Source: CAZFER01 sp964517495
GTDB taxonomy: Bacteria > Hinthialibacterota > Hinthialibacteria > Hinthialibacterales > Hinthialibacteraceae
DNA: 47,453 bases
Direction: 5' to 3'
Assembly (NCBI GenBank): GCA_964517495.1
Contig: CAZFER010000051.1
Location: forward strand, 1 to 47,453
The notes below the pieces were generated by a model. The model saw only the letters and a program-made list of their open reading frames with translations, had not been told where the DNA came from and searched no databases. The translations under genes were made by a program, and so were the position numbers. Shown here piece after piece: positions 24,490 to 34,309 of the stretch (positions are counted from its first letter, which is position 1; each line of letters begins with the position of its first letter).

Positions 24490-25860
24490 ATGAAACATTC
24501 AGATCAACAAGACATACTTTTTGAACCTCAGGCTTCCGATTCGCCCGATCTCCAATCATCACAGACAACAGCACCTCTAGCCGAACGTTGCCGCCCCACC
24601 ACATTGGAGCAATTTATTGGACAAGAGGACATTCTGGGGGATGATAAGCCACTTCGCAAGGCGATCAAGCGCGATAAAGTTCCCTCCATGATATTATGGG
24701 GACCACCCGGAAGCGGGAAAACCACCCTCGCACGCCTTTTAGCCCGGCTCACGAAAGCACAATTCCTTACCCTTTCCGCTACCCAAAGTGGGATCAAGGA
24801 ATTCCGCAAAATCATCGAACTCGCTGAAAAAACCCGCAAACACGAAAACAAAAAAAACATCCTCTTCATCGATGAAATCCACCGTTGGAATAAATCTCAG
24901 CAAGACGCTCTTTTACCCCATGTTGAATCGGGTTTATTAACGCTCATCGGAGCAACCACTGAAAACCCGTCCTTCGAAGTCAACGGAGCATTACTATCAC
25001 GCGTCACGGTCTTTACCTTAACTTCACTGGATTCAGAAGACTTAAAGCAAATTCTTCAGCAAGGTATTAATCAGCTTGAACAGGAGGGATACTCTATAAA
25101 AGCTGATGAAGGGGCGTTTGAAGCAATTATTGGTGTTTCTCATGGTGATGCACGAGTAGCATTGAACACGTTGGAACAGGTCATAGATTTTGCTGCCGAT
25201 GAAAAAGACCACTTTCACTTAACCACAGACTTGACCATTAAGGCCATTCAAGAAAAAAGGATTTTATATGATAAATCAGGCGAAGAGCACTATAACCTGA
25301 TTTCTGCCCTTCATAAAAGCATGCGGGATAGTGACCCCCAAGGCACCTTATATTGGCTGGCACGCATGATTGAAGGTGGAGAGGATCCACTCTATATCGC
25401 CCGCCGAATTGTTCGCTTTGCCACTGAAGATGTCGGCTTGGCAGATCCAAATGGCCTCTTATTGGCAATAGCCGCAAGGGATACCTATCACTTTTTAGGC
25501 TCCCCTGAGGGTGAACTGGCTTTAGCGGAAGCCGCAGTCTACCTTGCCTGCGCTCCCAAAAGCAACGCAATTTATGCAGCCTTTAACCAGGCCCGTACAG
25601 CAGTCAAACAATATGGCTATTTACCAGTGCCTATGCATATTCGCAATGCGCCTACCAAACTAATGAAAGAGATGGGATATGGCAAAGGGTACCAATATGC
25701 CCATGATCATGAAAACGCCATTACTGATCAGGAACACTTACCCGACAAACTGAAAGGAACCATTTTTTATGAACCCACTGATCGAGGCCGCGAAAAACAA
25801 ATCAAAGAACGTTTGGATGCCTGGCAAAAATTAATGGGAGAGAAAAAAAACAAATCCTGA
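24490..25860 (+). CDS. rarA: Replication-associated recombination protein A (RarA/MgsA)
   Basis: This 456-residue AAA+ ATPase belongs to the RarA/MgsA/WRNIP1 family, which act at stalled replication forks. Walker A is GPPGSGKTTLAR near residue 75, Walker B is ILFIDEIHRWNKSQQDALLPHVE near 125, and sensor 1 is LIGATTENPSFEVN. The C-terminal tetramerisation region includes DPLYIARRIVRFATEDVGLADP and YLACAPKSNAIYAA. HRWNK stands for the usual HRFNK. An N-terminal tail of about 30 residues, with LFEPQA, may bind single-stranded DNA-binding protein or the clamp, but that is a guess. Confidence 0.97.
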   Translation: MKHSDQQDILFEPQASDSPDLQSSQTTAPLAERCRPTTLEQFIGQEDILGDDKPLRKAIKRDKVPSMILWGPPGSGKTTLARLLARLTKAQFLTLSATQSGIKEFRKIIELAEKTRKHENKKNILFIDEIHRWNKSQQDALLPHVESGLLTLIGATTENPSFEVNGALLSRVTVFTLTSLDSEDLKQILQQGINQLEQEGYSIKADEGAFEAIIGVSHGDARVALNTLEQVIDFAADEKDHFHLTTDLTIKAIQEKRILYDKSGEEHYNLISALHKSMRDSDPQGTLYWLARMIEGGEDPLYIARRIVRFATEDVGLADPNGLLLAIAARDTYHFLGSPEGELALAEAAVYLACAPKSNAIYAAFNQARTAVKQYGYLPVPMHIRNAPTKLMKEMGYGKGYQYAHDHENAITDQEHLPDKLKGTIFYEPTDRGREKQIKERLDAWQKLMGEKKNKS

Positions 25861-25888
25861 TAAATACAACAGATTCAAGCACCTATTC

Positions 25889-26911
25889 ATGAACAAATCC
25901 AAAATATCGATGTATCCATGTTTAACCAACAACGCCGAAAAAACCGCCATCATGCGATTCTTTGTCAAGAATCCATTAAAACGCATCAATATAGAAACTT
26001 TAACCCAACAAACAAAACTCTCATCTCCTCAATTAATCCAAACCATTGAACAACTTCAACAAGAAGGTCTTAACATTCATTCCTATGGTGTCAACCAATA
26101 TTTTTACGAACCAAACGAAAAGCGCCTCCATCCCGATATCATCACCTGCCAACTTAATACTCAATGGTGGGGTCATCAAATACACACCTTCGATGAAATC
26201 AATTCAACCATTGATATGGCCAAATCATTCATATCTCATCCAAAATCTCATGGCCAAGTTTTTATCGCTGAATACCAACACCATGGCCGTGGCCGTCAAG
26301 GCAATCCCTGGCTATCCCAAAAAGGGAATGATATTTTGATGACTTTCATTCTTGGGCTAAACACATGGAATCCTTCGCCGGCCTTAATGTCACTCTATGC
26401 AGCAGTCGCTGTCGCTCGTGTCCTTGACACAGCGTATAATCTGCCCATCAAGATCAAATGGCCCAATGACATAATCGCTCAAGGTAAAAAATTGGGAGGA
26501 GTATTGGTGGAGATTGACCATCTTCATCGTATTGTATTGGTCAGTTTAGGCTTAAATGTCCACAGCCACCCCTCAAACTGGCCCGAACACCTACGCAGCC
26601 AATCAACATCACTTTTCGAACTTAATCCAACCGAAGAATGGCAAAGAGCACATCTTTTGGCTCAATGTGGCACAACATGGGAAGGTTTATGGGAAACCAC
26701 CCTGCGGGATCATGGCGAAGCCATCCGCGGTTATTGGAAGCACTATTCCACTACTTTGTATCAACACGTTCAATTACAACGCCGGGGACGTTTGATCACC
26801 GGAGTAACCCAAGGCATAGACGAACTTGGGCGCCTAATCTTCACCGCCGCAGATGGCACAAAATACCATTTACTAGTGGAGGAAGTTCAGCATCTAAGGG
26901 TGGTTGGGTGA
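25889..26911 (+). CDS. birA: Biotin-[acetyl-CoA-carboxylase] ligase / biotin repressor type (BirA)
   Basis: This 340-residue protein joins biotin to the biotin carboxyl carrier protein. The N-terminal ~70 residues form a winged helix (NIETLTQQTKLSSPQLIQTIEQLQQEG), as in bifunctional BirA. The catalytic domain has QHHGRGRQGNPWLS (near 130), the usual GRGRxG biotinoyl-AMP loop, KWPNDIIAQGKKLGGVLVE (near 190), and VSLGLNVH (near 220). A C-terminal SH3-like domain follows. Bifunctional members also repress biotin genes; no biotin operon is present in this window. It lies 28 bp after rarA and converges on SppA with 17 bp between. Confidence 0.95.
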   Translation: MNKSKISMYPCLTNNAEKTAIMRFFVKNPLKRINIETLTQQTKLSSPQLIQTIEQLQQEGLNIHSYGVNQYFYEPNEKRLHPDIITCQLNTQWWGHQIHTFDEINSTIDMAKSFISHPKSHGQVFIAEYQHHGRGRQGNPWLSQKGNDILMTFILGLNTWNPSPALMSLYAAVAVARVLDTAYNLPIKIKWPNDIIAQGKKLGGVLVEIDHLHRIVLVSLGLNVHSHPSNWPEHLRSQSTSLFELNPTEEWQRAHLLAQCGTTWEGLWETTLRDHGEAIRGYWKHYSTTLYQHVQLQRRGRLITGVTQGIDELGRLIFTAADGTKYHLLVEEVQHLRVVG

Positions 26912-26928
26912 ATAAATGTCTATTCCAT

Positions 26929-28047
26929 CTAATAAGAAAACCGGTATTGCAACGGTGAGTTTGATTGCCGGTCCATGATGGCCTTCACCAAACTTTGAGT
27001 TAGCAAATCAAGCCAACTCAATTCCCTCTCCTTCTTTTCCACCACCGTGGGTTCGCCCTGAATGCCAGCCAAATCCGCGGCTAAATCGATGGCATCATCG
27101 AGTGAGCCTATTTTGTCCACCAGTCCAATCTCGCCTGCCTGGCGGCCAGTGTATATCTTCCCCTCAGCCAAGGCACGCGCTAGACTCAAGAGGGTTTTCT
27201 CATCAGGCTCAAGCGTTTTGGATTCATCCATAGTCTGGGTAGAGTCTTCTATGTCTTCGCGTGCAAAACGGGCTTCATAACGCTCTTTTTTGGATTGAAA
27301 CCCTTTGATTATTCTCCGAACGTCCTCCGTAAAGGGGTAATAATTATCTTCGCTATCAATATTTCGGTATGGATGATTGGCGATATAGTCTTCTTCATCC
27401 CATTCATGCAACAATCGCCGTAAATTCTCTTTACGCCCTTTCATAACCGCTTCAACAAATTGGTGATACGTATCATCAATCACCCCTTGCATCATTTCCC
27501 GTTCTTCAGGCGTGAGTTCACGATCCATCGAACCGAAGTCCTTGTATTTACCGGCTTTAACAGTTTCATACTGAATTCCAATTTTTTCCATCAAGTCCTT
27601 GGCCTGCAAAAATTTGGAATAAACCCCGATGCTGCCAGTCAAAGTTCCTGGAGCGGAAATAATGCGGCTGGAACCACACGCAACATAATACCCGCCAGAA
27701 GCCGCCACTGATGCAAACGAAGATACCACCACTTTTTTTCGGCCTGCTTCCAACACAGCGTTATATAAATCTTGCGATGGCCCGACTGCTCCACCAGGGC
27801 TATCGACACGCAACACAATCGCACGAACGCTACTATCCTCTTGATATTCTTCGATTTGATCAATCCAATCTTCCGCATCATAAATCACACCTTCCACCCT
27901 CACCAACGCCACTCGCTTGGAAGACCCGATAAAATTAGGCGTGGATCCCTGCATCAAAAACACCACCAATGCAACAAAAAGTCCCACTAAAACCAGGATA
28001 ATAACGAAAAAAGAAAGAAGAATAAGGATACCCGTGCTTTTTTTCAT
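26929..28047 (-). CDS. sppA: Signal peptide peptidase SppA with a charged insertion
   Basis: This 372-residue membrane serine protease degrades signal peptides after cleavage. Residues 7-32 form one membrane anchor. VDSPGGAVGPSQDLY (near 81), SVAASGGYYVA with Ser117, and AGKYKDFGS with Lys169 give the Ser/Lys dyad. The 52-residue spacing equals that of the Bacillus SppA dyad (Ser147 and Lys199). Short SppA proteins are about 290-335 residues. Here residues ~207-285 are an extra, highly charged stretch (HEWDEED, NIDSEDNYYPFTEDV) before RALAEGKIYTGRQAGEIGLVD. It sits next to BirA only by convergence. Confidence 0.93.
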   Translation of the reverse strand: MKKSTGILILLSFFVIILVLVGLFVALVVFLMQGSTPNFIGSSKRVALVRVEGVIYDAEDWIDQIEEYQEDSSVRAIVLRVDSPGGAVGPSQDLYNAVLEAGRKKVVVSSFASVAASGGYYVACGSSRIISAPGTLTGSIGVYSKFLQAKDLMEKIGIQYETVKAGKYKDFGSMDRELTPEEREMMQGVIDDTYHQFVEAVMKGRKENLRRLLHEWDEEDYIANHPYRNIDSEDNYYPFTEDVRRIIKGFQSKKERYEARFAREDIEDSTQTMDESKTLEPDEKTLLSLARALAEGKIYTGRQAGEIGLVDKIGSLDDAIDLAADLAGIQGEPTVVEKKERELSWLDLLTQSLVKAIMDRQSNSPLQYRFSY

Positions 28048-28195
28048 GATTGGCTTTAACCTTTTTTTATTGCTACTATTATAGATTTATTATCATGTTT
28101 TAAACGTATTGATTTATTACTGTTTCGAAGTTGGAATAGTTTTAACACTATCATAAAAACATTTTAATAATTAAGTATTCTCCTGGAACCACTCC

Positions 28196-29260
28196 ATGCC
28201 CATCGAATATTGGTACATACTTGCCATAAGTTTTATTACGGCCCTGGTTACAACACCAATTTTACGCCGTTTTGCTCTTTATTTAAATATAACCGACACC
28301 CCATCAGACCGGAAAGTCCATGCCTACCCCATGCCTTACCTGGGTGGCTTGGCCTTTCATACCTCAATGAGTGCGGTTCTATTCTATTCGTTTTTATTTG
28401 CACCATATATTATCAGCGGAGGCGAATTCCTCAATCGTTTAATGATATTATACACCATTTCCACTATTTTTCTTTTGGTGGGCATTATTGACGATATCCA
28501 TTCCATCCCTGCTGCGGCTAAACTATTCATACAATTGATCTTAAGCAGCATAATCGTCAGTTCAGGCTTTTCCATAACCCACATGTCCAGCCCCTTTGGC
28601 GGGACCATCGAACTGGGTTGGATGGGCCATGTGATATCTGTGTTGTGGATACTTACGATCGTGAATGCCATAAATTTCATCGATGGGTTGGATGGCCTGG
28701 CAGCAGGAATCGTGTTTTTCGCTGCCTTGGCGAATTTACTAATTGCTCTTAATCCCTGGCAAAATTTTGTGTGTTTGACCTCTCTGATTTTAATGGGCGC
28801 AACCTTGGGTTTTCTGCCTTATAATTTTTCACCCGCCAAAATATTTATGGGTGATGCTGGAAGTTTATTTCTCGGAGTACTTCTGGCAGGCAGTGCGTTG
28901 GAAAGCAACGTTAAAAGCGCAACCATGATGTCCCTTTCCCTACCCCTGGTCATTCTATCCATTCCTCTCATGGATACCGTGTTAACCGTGGTTCGCCGTG
29001 GACGAAAAGGCCGCCGTTTCTTTACCGCCGACCGCGAGCATATCCATCACCGCCTTATTCGTCTGGGATTTTCCGATAAACAAGCGGTTTTATTCATTTA
29101 TGGATTATGCTTCCTGCTATCCATGTCTGCCGTATTAGCCGCCCAACTGCCCAATCGCTACTCATTTCTCTTCATTTTCGTGTTCTTGGCGGCAGCGGCA
29201 TGGGGATTAATCGTCTTTAAAGCGTTCGAACGAAGAGTGATCGAACAAGATGATGGATAG
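28196..29260 (+). CDS. WecA/TagO-type undecaprenyl-phosphate sugar-1-phosphate transferase
   Basis: This 354-residue protein has about ten membrane segments and belongs to the MraY/WecA family. It moves a HexNAc-1-phosphate from a UDP-sugar to undecaprenyl phosphate, starting a surface polysaccharide. The motifs are VGIIDDIHSIPAAAKL (near 95) with the paired Asp, NAINFIDGLDGLAAG (near 155), FMGDAGSLFLG (near 216) and DREHIHHRLIRLGF (near 278), the HIHH loop of the WecA-like subgroup. It likely begins the polysaccharide built by the glycosyltransferases elsewhere in the window. Confidence 0.95.
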   Translation: MPIEYWYILAISFITALVTTPILRRFALYLNITDTPSDRKVHAYPMPYLGGLAFHTSMSAVLFYSFLFAPYIISGGEFLNRLMILYTISTIFLLVGIIDDIHSIPAAAKLFIQLILSSIIVSSGFSITHMSSPFGGTIELGWMGHVISVLWILTIVNAINFIDGLDGLAAGIVFFAALANLLIALNPWQNFVCLTSLILMGATLGFLPYNFSPAKIFMGDAGSLFLGVLLAGSALESNVKSATMMSLSLPLVILSIPLMDTVLTVVRRGRKGRRFFTADREHIHHRLIRLGFSDKQAVLFIYGLCFLLSMSAVLAAQLPNRYSFLFIFVFLAAAAWGLIVFKAFERRVIEQDDG

Positions 29261-29265
29261 ATATA

Positions 29266-30054
29266 TTAACGACGCATCCGTAGTAAGATCGCTCCGATAA
29301 ACCCAAGAATCAATAAACCGGCCCCACTCAATACCACCAATTCCCATGATTTCCTTTGCTCTTCTGGCTCAGGTCCTCGTTCTGGTAATTGAAGTAGTTC
29401 TTTACCCACTGAGTCTGAAGCAGCATTAACGGCTGCAGGAAAGGTCACCTCGATATTAATCGACTCCGTGGATGGATAATAACCGCTTTGTACAATAATT
29501 TCATAATCAAATGGTTTGTAATCCGCATAAGGAACATGCCCATCATACTTGACACCAAATAATGGTTTTACCTTCATCTGCTTCCAGCCCGGTGCCTTGG
29601 TGAAATTATCATCTGTATAGGAAAAGCTTATAGCCCGCCCTTTCGGCGTATCTTCCGGTATAGTACACAAATATCCGATATCAATCTTTATAACATCTAT
29701 ACCATTGTGGCCTACAAAACCATATGCATCACCCAATTTAAATTGAGGATTAAGTCTTTTTTCACCCAAAACGATCTTTTGATTCCTGGCATATTGCTCA
29801 GCACGTGCTTTGACAAATGCATCCCGCTCATCATCAGAAATATCTCCATTATTGTCCGCATCAAGTTGCTTAACCGCGCGTTCAGTTGGGTTTATTCCCA
29901 AAACCACTTCATACATGATGACAAGTTGAGTGGGTGTAAGGGTAATTTCAGCATAGCGGTCAACGCTCTCCGGATGCAGCGCATGGCAATACGAAAAGGA
30001 GGCAGAGATTAGCCCTAACAGGCCAATCATTCCTGAACAGCACCACTTTCTCAC
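29266..30054 (-). CDS. Exported, membrane-anchored protein with one EF-hand-like loop
   Basis: This 262-residue protein has a signal peptide (residues 1-26, ending YCHA), one DxDxNGDxxxxE loop near residue 64 (LDADNNGDISDDERDAF), and a C-terminal membrane helix followed by LRMRR. The middle is beta-rich. It resembles small hypothetical proteins from Planctomycetota-type genomes that begin with a pattern of TLTPTQLVIMYEVVLG; I do not know the function. GTG at 30054 was chosen because TGGAG precedes it and the start then lies 14 bp past the DUF1015 stop; an upstream in-frame TTG at 30087 would overlap that gene. Confidence 0.75.
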   Translation of the reverse strand: MRKWCCSGMIGLLGLISASFSYCHALHPESVDRYAEITLTPTQLVIMYEVVLGINPTERAVKQLDADNNGDISDDERDAFVKARAEQYARNQKIVLGEKRLNPQFKLGDAYGFVGHNGIDVIKIDIGYLCTIPEDTPKGRAISFSYTDDNFTKAPGWKQMKVKPLFGVKYDGHVPYADYKPFDYEIIVQSGYYPSTESINIEVTFPAAVNAASDSVGKELLQLPERGPEPEEQRKSWELVVLSGAGLLILGFIGAILLRMRR

Positions 30055-30067
30055 TCGATCAACTCCA

Positions 30068-31384
30068 TTAAATCTTTTGAGCCTCAAACGATCTCATCAA
30101 AAGTCCTGTCGGAATTTTTGGATAAAAATCCGTCGACTTTTGTGGCATCCGTACACCCTGAAGCGATATATCAAATACTTTCCCGGTGGGGATAGGTGCT
30201 AAAAGAAATGCTGCTTCCGCTTCCCCATTGCGAACCAAATCTATCGATTCTTCTTCACCACGAACATATCGTGTTCCATTAACCAATAAATCATCAGAAA
30301 GAGAAAGACATTCTTTGTAAAGATAATGATGCAACAGCGAAACATTTAAATGGCGCAATGCCTCAGGAACCTCGTTAAGTACAGATAAATCTGCTTCTTT
30401 CTTCAAGGTAAGCAAGAGATTCTCTGTTTTTGATACCACCGCAATACTATACATCCCATCCAGTTGGCCAAGCCGCTCGCGAATGGAATCTCCATTCGGT
30501 GATCCAAGGGGTGTAATTTCAAAAATACTTGATGCCTTTTGTTTTAACGTTTCAAGCCAGGAATCCGGCATTTGAGACAACACCCGATGGGTAGGCAAGA
30601 CCAGTAAACCTGGACTGGCGATAGGAACAACAATCACCATCATATACCCCCACGACTGCGTGGCGGGATCCAAACCGCTTTTTTCTTTCATCTCACGGCA
30701 ATAATTACACGCTGTTTCATAACGATGATGGCCATCTGCAATAACCAGGGTGCGCTGATCCAGAAAAGCCGAAGCTGCTTCAATAGCCGATTCATCTGAA
30801 ATTCCCAGCAACGTATGTTCCTGACCCTCTAGATCATGGAAATGAATCAGCTTATCATCCGCTTTCTTGAAAATGGAATTCCAGCCATTTATTTCCCCAT
30901 CCGCTATAAGAAAAATGGGTGAGAGGTTGGTATTTGTCTTCCTCAGGAGTCTCAATCGATCCGCTTTGGGTCCCTCAAAGGTATGTTCATGAGAATGAGG
31001 CCCCGCCCCTTCTTCCAAGCGAAGCGCTCCAAATAATCCAACGCGTGTCCAGGTCCCCCCTTTGTATGAATAGGTTTGTTTATAAACATAAAATTGACTG
31101 GGATCATTCTTAAGAATCCCATCCTTAATCCATGCTTGCAACTGCTGGGCTGCCATTCCATACCATTCCGCCCCTTCACCATCCATGGATTGAGTCATGG
31201 TATCGATATCTGAACCATCCGGCGGGGGAAGTATCAATTTCACAATGTTATGATCATGGCGGTTCCACAATCGAACCCGCTCATCTGTGGGAATTTTATC
31301 ATAAGGGGGAGAGATGACTTGTGCCATATCCTCAATTTTATCTTGCGAAAAACGTAAACCTGAAAAAGGTATAATCGAACTCAT
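30068..31384 (-). CDS. DUF1015-family protein
   Basis: This 438-residue protein carries the DUF1015 signature. It begins with IIPFSGLRFS and VISPPYDKIP, then NIVKLILPPPDG, and later VIADGHHRYETACNY (near 216), MMVIVVPIASPGLLVLPTHRV, and GEAEAAFLLAPIP with VRMPQKSTDFYPKIPTGLLMR at the end. Some relatives act as ADP-dependent serine kinases, but the family as a whole is poorly known. It has no signal peptide, so it is cytoplasmic. The gene lies 176 bp after the PBP1A gene on the same strand and just ahead of the EF-hand protein. Confidence 0.93.
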   Translation of the reverse strand: MSSIIPFSGLRFSQDKIEDMAQVISPPYDKIPTDERVRLWNRHDHNIVKLILPPPDGSDIDTMTQSMDGEGAEWYGMAAQQLQAWIKDGILKNDPSQFYVYKQTYSYKGGTWTRVGLFGALRLEEGAGPHSHEHTFEGPKADRLRLLRKTNTNLSPIFLIADGEINGWNSIFKKADDKLIHFHDLEGQEHTLLGISDESAIEAASAFLDQRTLVIADGHHRYETACNYCREMKEKSGLDPATQSWGYMMVIVVPIASPGLLVLPTHRVLSQMPDSWLETLKQKASSIFEITPLGSPNGDSIRERLGQLDGMYSIAVVSKTENLLLTLKKEADLSVLNEVPEALRHLNVSLLHHYLYKECLSLSDDLLVNGTRYVRGEEESIDLVRNGEAEAAFLLAPIPTGKVFDISLQGVRMPQKSTDFYPKIPTGLLMRSFEAQKI

Positions 31385-31560
31385 TCGTTATCTCACTTTT
31401 CTATATCAATTTTATTCATCGCATTAAAGTTATATTAAAATCTTAACCAAAAGAAACGCTTCACAAAGAAGTAGAAAAGAAAATTAAGTATTCCAACAAT
31501 ATACTCATCAAATCCCAACTCATACAATCCTCAATAACTATATCAATTTGGATTGCTTGA

Positions 31561-34161
31561 TCAATTCAAATCGGAAAGCAATGCCTCGGATAATAAAAGT
31601 TTATTTGCTTCAGCCTTATAGGGAAATAAGGAACTATCCTCCATGAAGGAACTCGAGGTGGTCGGTTCCGTCCCCTTAACAAATGGCATCCGCTTGGCAT
31701 TTTCATCGTCAGATGCGGCTAATAAACCCGTATCAGGATCAATATTTTTAAAGACAATTGAATCCGTCGGTTCTATTTCACCAAACAGTTCAGGCCGCTC
31801 ATGATAGGCCTCTTCCATGAAATCCATCCATACCGGCAATGCGACTTTGGAACCGGTGCGCTTAAGCCCCAACGAATAACCGAAGGAATCATACCCAAGA
31901 TATACAACACAAAGCAGGTCCTTTGAATAACCAGCGAACCAGGCATAAACACAATGATCGGTGGTCCCCGTTTTACCCACCGTATAAAAGGGAAGTTCTT
32001 TGGCAGGATCACCGGTACCCTCCTCAATGACACCTCGCAACATATGCGTTGTTAAATACGCCACTTCCGGAGTTATACGCTGGACGGCTGTGGTGGGTTG
32101 CTTAAATTCATATAACAAATTGGGATAATTTCGCTTGGCATCCATGCGTTGATACACTCGATCGACCATATGAAGGTCAACATAATTCCCTTTGTTGGCA
32201 AGCACCGCATAAGCCTGCGCCAGTTCAAAAGGTGTCGTACCTGACGTCCCCAAAGCGATTGATAAATTGGATTCATCAATATGCAGGTCAAAGGCATTAC
32301 GGCAAAATAACCGCAGGTATTGAATTCCCGCACTTCGGCTATTCATATAATTATCAAGCAGCCAAACCGTGGCTGCATTTAATGAATGAATCAATGCGTA
32401 GCGCATGGTTATGTCACCGAAGTACATTTTTTCAAAATTTTCAGGGGCCCAACCCTCCCAATACTCAATCTCTTCATCTTTCAACATGGATGCTAACGTC
32501 CATTGCTTATCCGGTGAAGAAAGCGCCGCGGTATAAAGCAAGGGTTTCATTGCACTCCCCGGCTGAAGCATAACCGATTGCAAGGCCCGAATATATTGCC
32601 CCCCATGACTGTTATCGTTATAGTCATATCCCCCAACCAGGGCTAATACCTTACCTGTTGAAGGTTGAACAGCCACCAAGGCTCCTTGAACATAATTGTT
32701 CTTTGCCAAACGCAATTCAACCTTGCCTTCTTCATTTGATACAGTCTTGACCCGGATAAAATAGCCTTCTTTCAGAATTTCAAATTCATCCAACCATGTC
32801 TTGTCCAAATCAATAGGAACAGTAAAAGGTCCCTTTCCTCCATTAACATTTAACAAAGTCACTTGAATGGTTTTAGTCTCAGGATCGTAATCGGAAACCG
32901 TTTTTCCATCATATTCATGCCCTGCAACCAGATTTGATGGGCTGGATTTGTTCACCCAACCATAGCTCGGGTGGCCCCAGTTTCGTCCACCGTGTTGCCG
33001 GCGATACCGTTCATTCCCCTCAATTCCTTTTCGTAATGCCTTCTCCGCAATGCGCTGTAAATCGGTATCGATGGTGGTGTAGACATCAATGCCTTGTCCA
33101 TATATTTCGATCGGTAAACCATCTTTGCTCTTGATTTCATGATTGACAAATTGACGATGCACCGCCCAGGAAAAATAGGGATATTTTGCGATTTGGGGAC
33201 GGCGGATAGTCCTGGATTTCAACTCAAACGGTTCATTCACCGCCTGGTCATATTCCTCTTGGGTAATAAATCCTTCCCGTTTCATCACCCTGAGCACCAA
33301 TTCCGTGCGCTTTTGAGCCCTCTCCGGATAACGAATCGGTGAATAGGCATTGGGCCGCTGTAACATACCTGCAAATAAAGCGCATTCTTTTAAAGTTAAT
33401 TCGGATATATGTTTCCCAAAATAAAATTCCGCCGCATTGGCCACGCCATATATATTCCCTCCCAGAAACACCTGATTAAGGTAAATTTCGAGAATTTCAT
33501 CTTTTGTATACCGTTTTTCAATCTGTAACGCTAGCAAAATTTCAAATATCTTTTGGGTAAACGCTTTTGCTCCCGTCTGGGGAAGTTTATAGGGCAGAAG
33601 TTTGTTCAGAATAAGATCTTCAGCCAATTGCATGGTGATGGTGCTCCCCCCTTGCTCGCGGGTACCGGTGCGAAGATCATGATAAGCGGCTCGGACAAAC
33701 GCCCGGGGGCTAATACCAAAATGCTTGTAAAAACGAATATCCTCCAACCCTACCACCGCATCAATCAGGTTCTGAGGCATTTCATAGAGAGGAACCATCT
33801 CCCGGTTTTGCCGGTGATTAAAGAAATCAGCAATTAATTCAGGCTCTTCACTACCGGAAAACATTCTGGATGGCATCCAGGGGCTGTAATTTTCTAGATA
33901 GGGAATCGTGGGCAGCTGATCAAGATAATGGTTTAGAAGCCCAATCCCTATTCCAACCGCAATACCGGATAACAAAAAGAATATCCCCAGCATCAGAAAA
34001 ATAGGCTTCCAAAATGACTTTTTCTTTTTGAGATGACGAGACACCTTCTCCGGTAAAGGTTTTGTTTGAGGCAAAACCGGCACTTTTTTTATCGGAGGTA
34101 ATTCATCAAGCGTGTCTTGTTTTGTAGATGGTTTTTTCTTCATTGTAAACAATATAATCAA
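31561..34161 (-). CDS. Class A penicillin-binding protein 1A (transglycosylase/transpeptidase)
   Basis: This 866-residue bifunctional enzyme builds and crosslinks peptidoglycan. A basic N-terminal tail leads to one membrane segment (residues ~53-75). The GT51 transglycosylase domain has EDIRFYKHFGISPRAF (near 140), GGSTITMQLAEDL (near 170) and YLNQVFLGGNIYGVANAA. The transpeptidase has SAMKPLLYTAAL (SxxK, near 540), SLN (near 603) and GKTGTTDHC (near 729). An OB-like insert lies between the two. The start is TTG at 34161, with AAGGA 5 bases upstream; the first ATG (34143) lacks such a site. The C-terminal end is Asp-Glu-rich. Confidence 0.94.
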   Translation of the reverse strand: MIILFTMKKKPSTKQDTLDELPPIKKVPVLPQTKPLPEKVSRHLKKKKSFWKPIFLMLGIFFLLSGIAVGIGIGLLNHYLDQLPTIPYLENYSPWMPSRMFSGSEEPELIADFFNHRQNREMVPLYEMPQNLIDAVVGLEDIRFYKHFGISPRAFVRAAYHDLRTGTREQGGSTITMQLAEDLILNKLLPYKLPQTGAKAFTQKIFEILLALQIEKRYTKDEILEIYLNQVFLGGNIYGVANAAEFYFGKHISELTLKECALFAGMLQRPNAYSPIRYPERAQKRTELVLRVMKREGFITQEEYDQAVNEPFELKSRTIRRPQIAKYPYFSWAVHRQFVNHEIKSKDGLPIEIYGQGIDVYTTIDTDLQRIAEKALRKGIEGNERYRRQHGGRNWGHPSYGWVNKSSPSNLVAGHEYDGKTVSDYDPETKTIQVTLLNVNGGKGPFTVPIDLDKTWLDEFEILKEGYFIRVKTVSNEEGKVELRLAKNNYVQGALVAVQPSTGKVLALVGGYDYNDNSHGGQYIRALQSVMLQPGSAMKPLLYTAALSSPDKQWTLASMLKDEEIEYWEGWAPENFEKMYFGDITMRYALIHSLNAATVWLLDNYMNSRSAGIQYLRLFCRNAFDLHIDESNLSIALGTSGTTPFELAQAYAVLANKGNYVDLHMVDRVYQRMDAKRNYPNLLYEFKQPTTAVQRITPEVAYLTTHMLRGVIEEGTGDPAKELPFYTVGKTGTTDHCVYAWFAGYSKDLLCVVYLGYDSFGYSLGLKRTGSKVALPVWMDFMEEAYHERPELFGEIEPTDSIVFKNIDPDTGLLAASDDENAKRMPFVKGTEPTTSSSFMEDSSLFPYKAEANKLLLSEALLSDLN

Positions 34162-34201
34162 ATTATTCCTTTTTAGTCTAAAAGTCTGCCTAACAACTAA
34201 A

Positions 34202-34309
34202 CTAAACGGTAGCGTTGCTTTCCGCAGCCATGATTATTTCAGCGTTTTTGAAGTCACTACCGGCCTTGCAAAGCCACACCCGGACATATTCCCGCGTTCT
34301 ATCGTTCAT
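34202..34309 (-). pseudogene. Truncated HEPN-domain toxin remnant
   Basis: A 35-codon frame starts at an ATG that overlaps the MNT gene end by 11 bp (ATG at 34309; MNT stop at 34299-34301). It reads MNDRTREYVRVWLCKAG, then SDFKNAEIIMAAESNATV, then a TAG stop. This is the usual first helix of a HEPN ribonuclease toxin, which would be about 120-130 residues with RxxxxH in its last part. The active site is absent. The sequence beyond the stop is AT-rich and unrelated in any frame that I followed, so the gene is cut off. Confidence 0.65.

Noticed and set aside
34143..34161. ATG at 34143 as the PBP1A start
   Set aside because: No ribosome site lies near it, whereas AAGGA sits 5 bases before the in-frame TTG at 34161.
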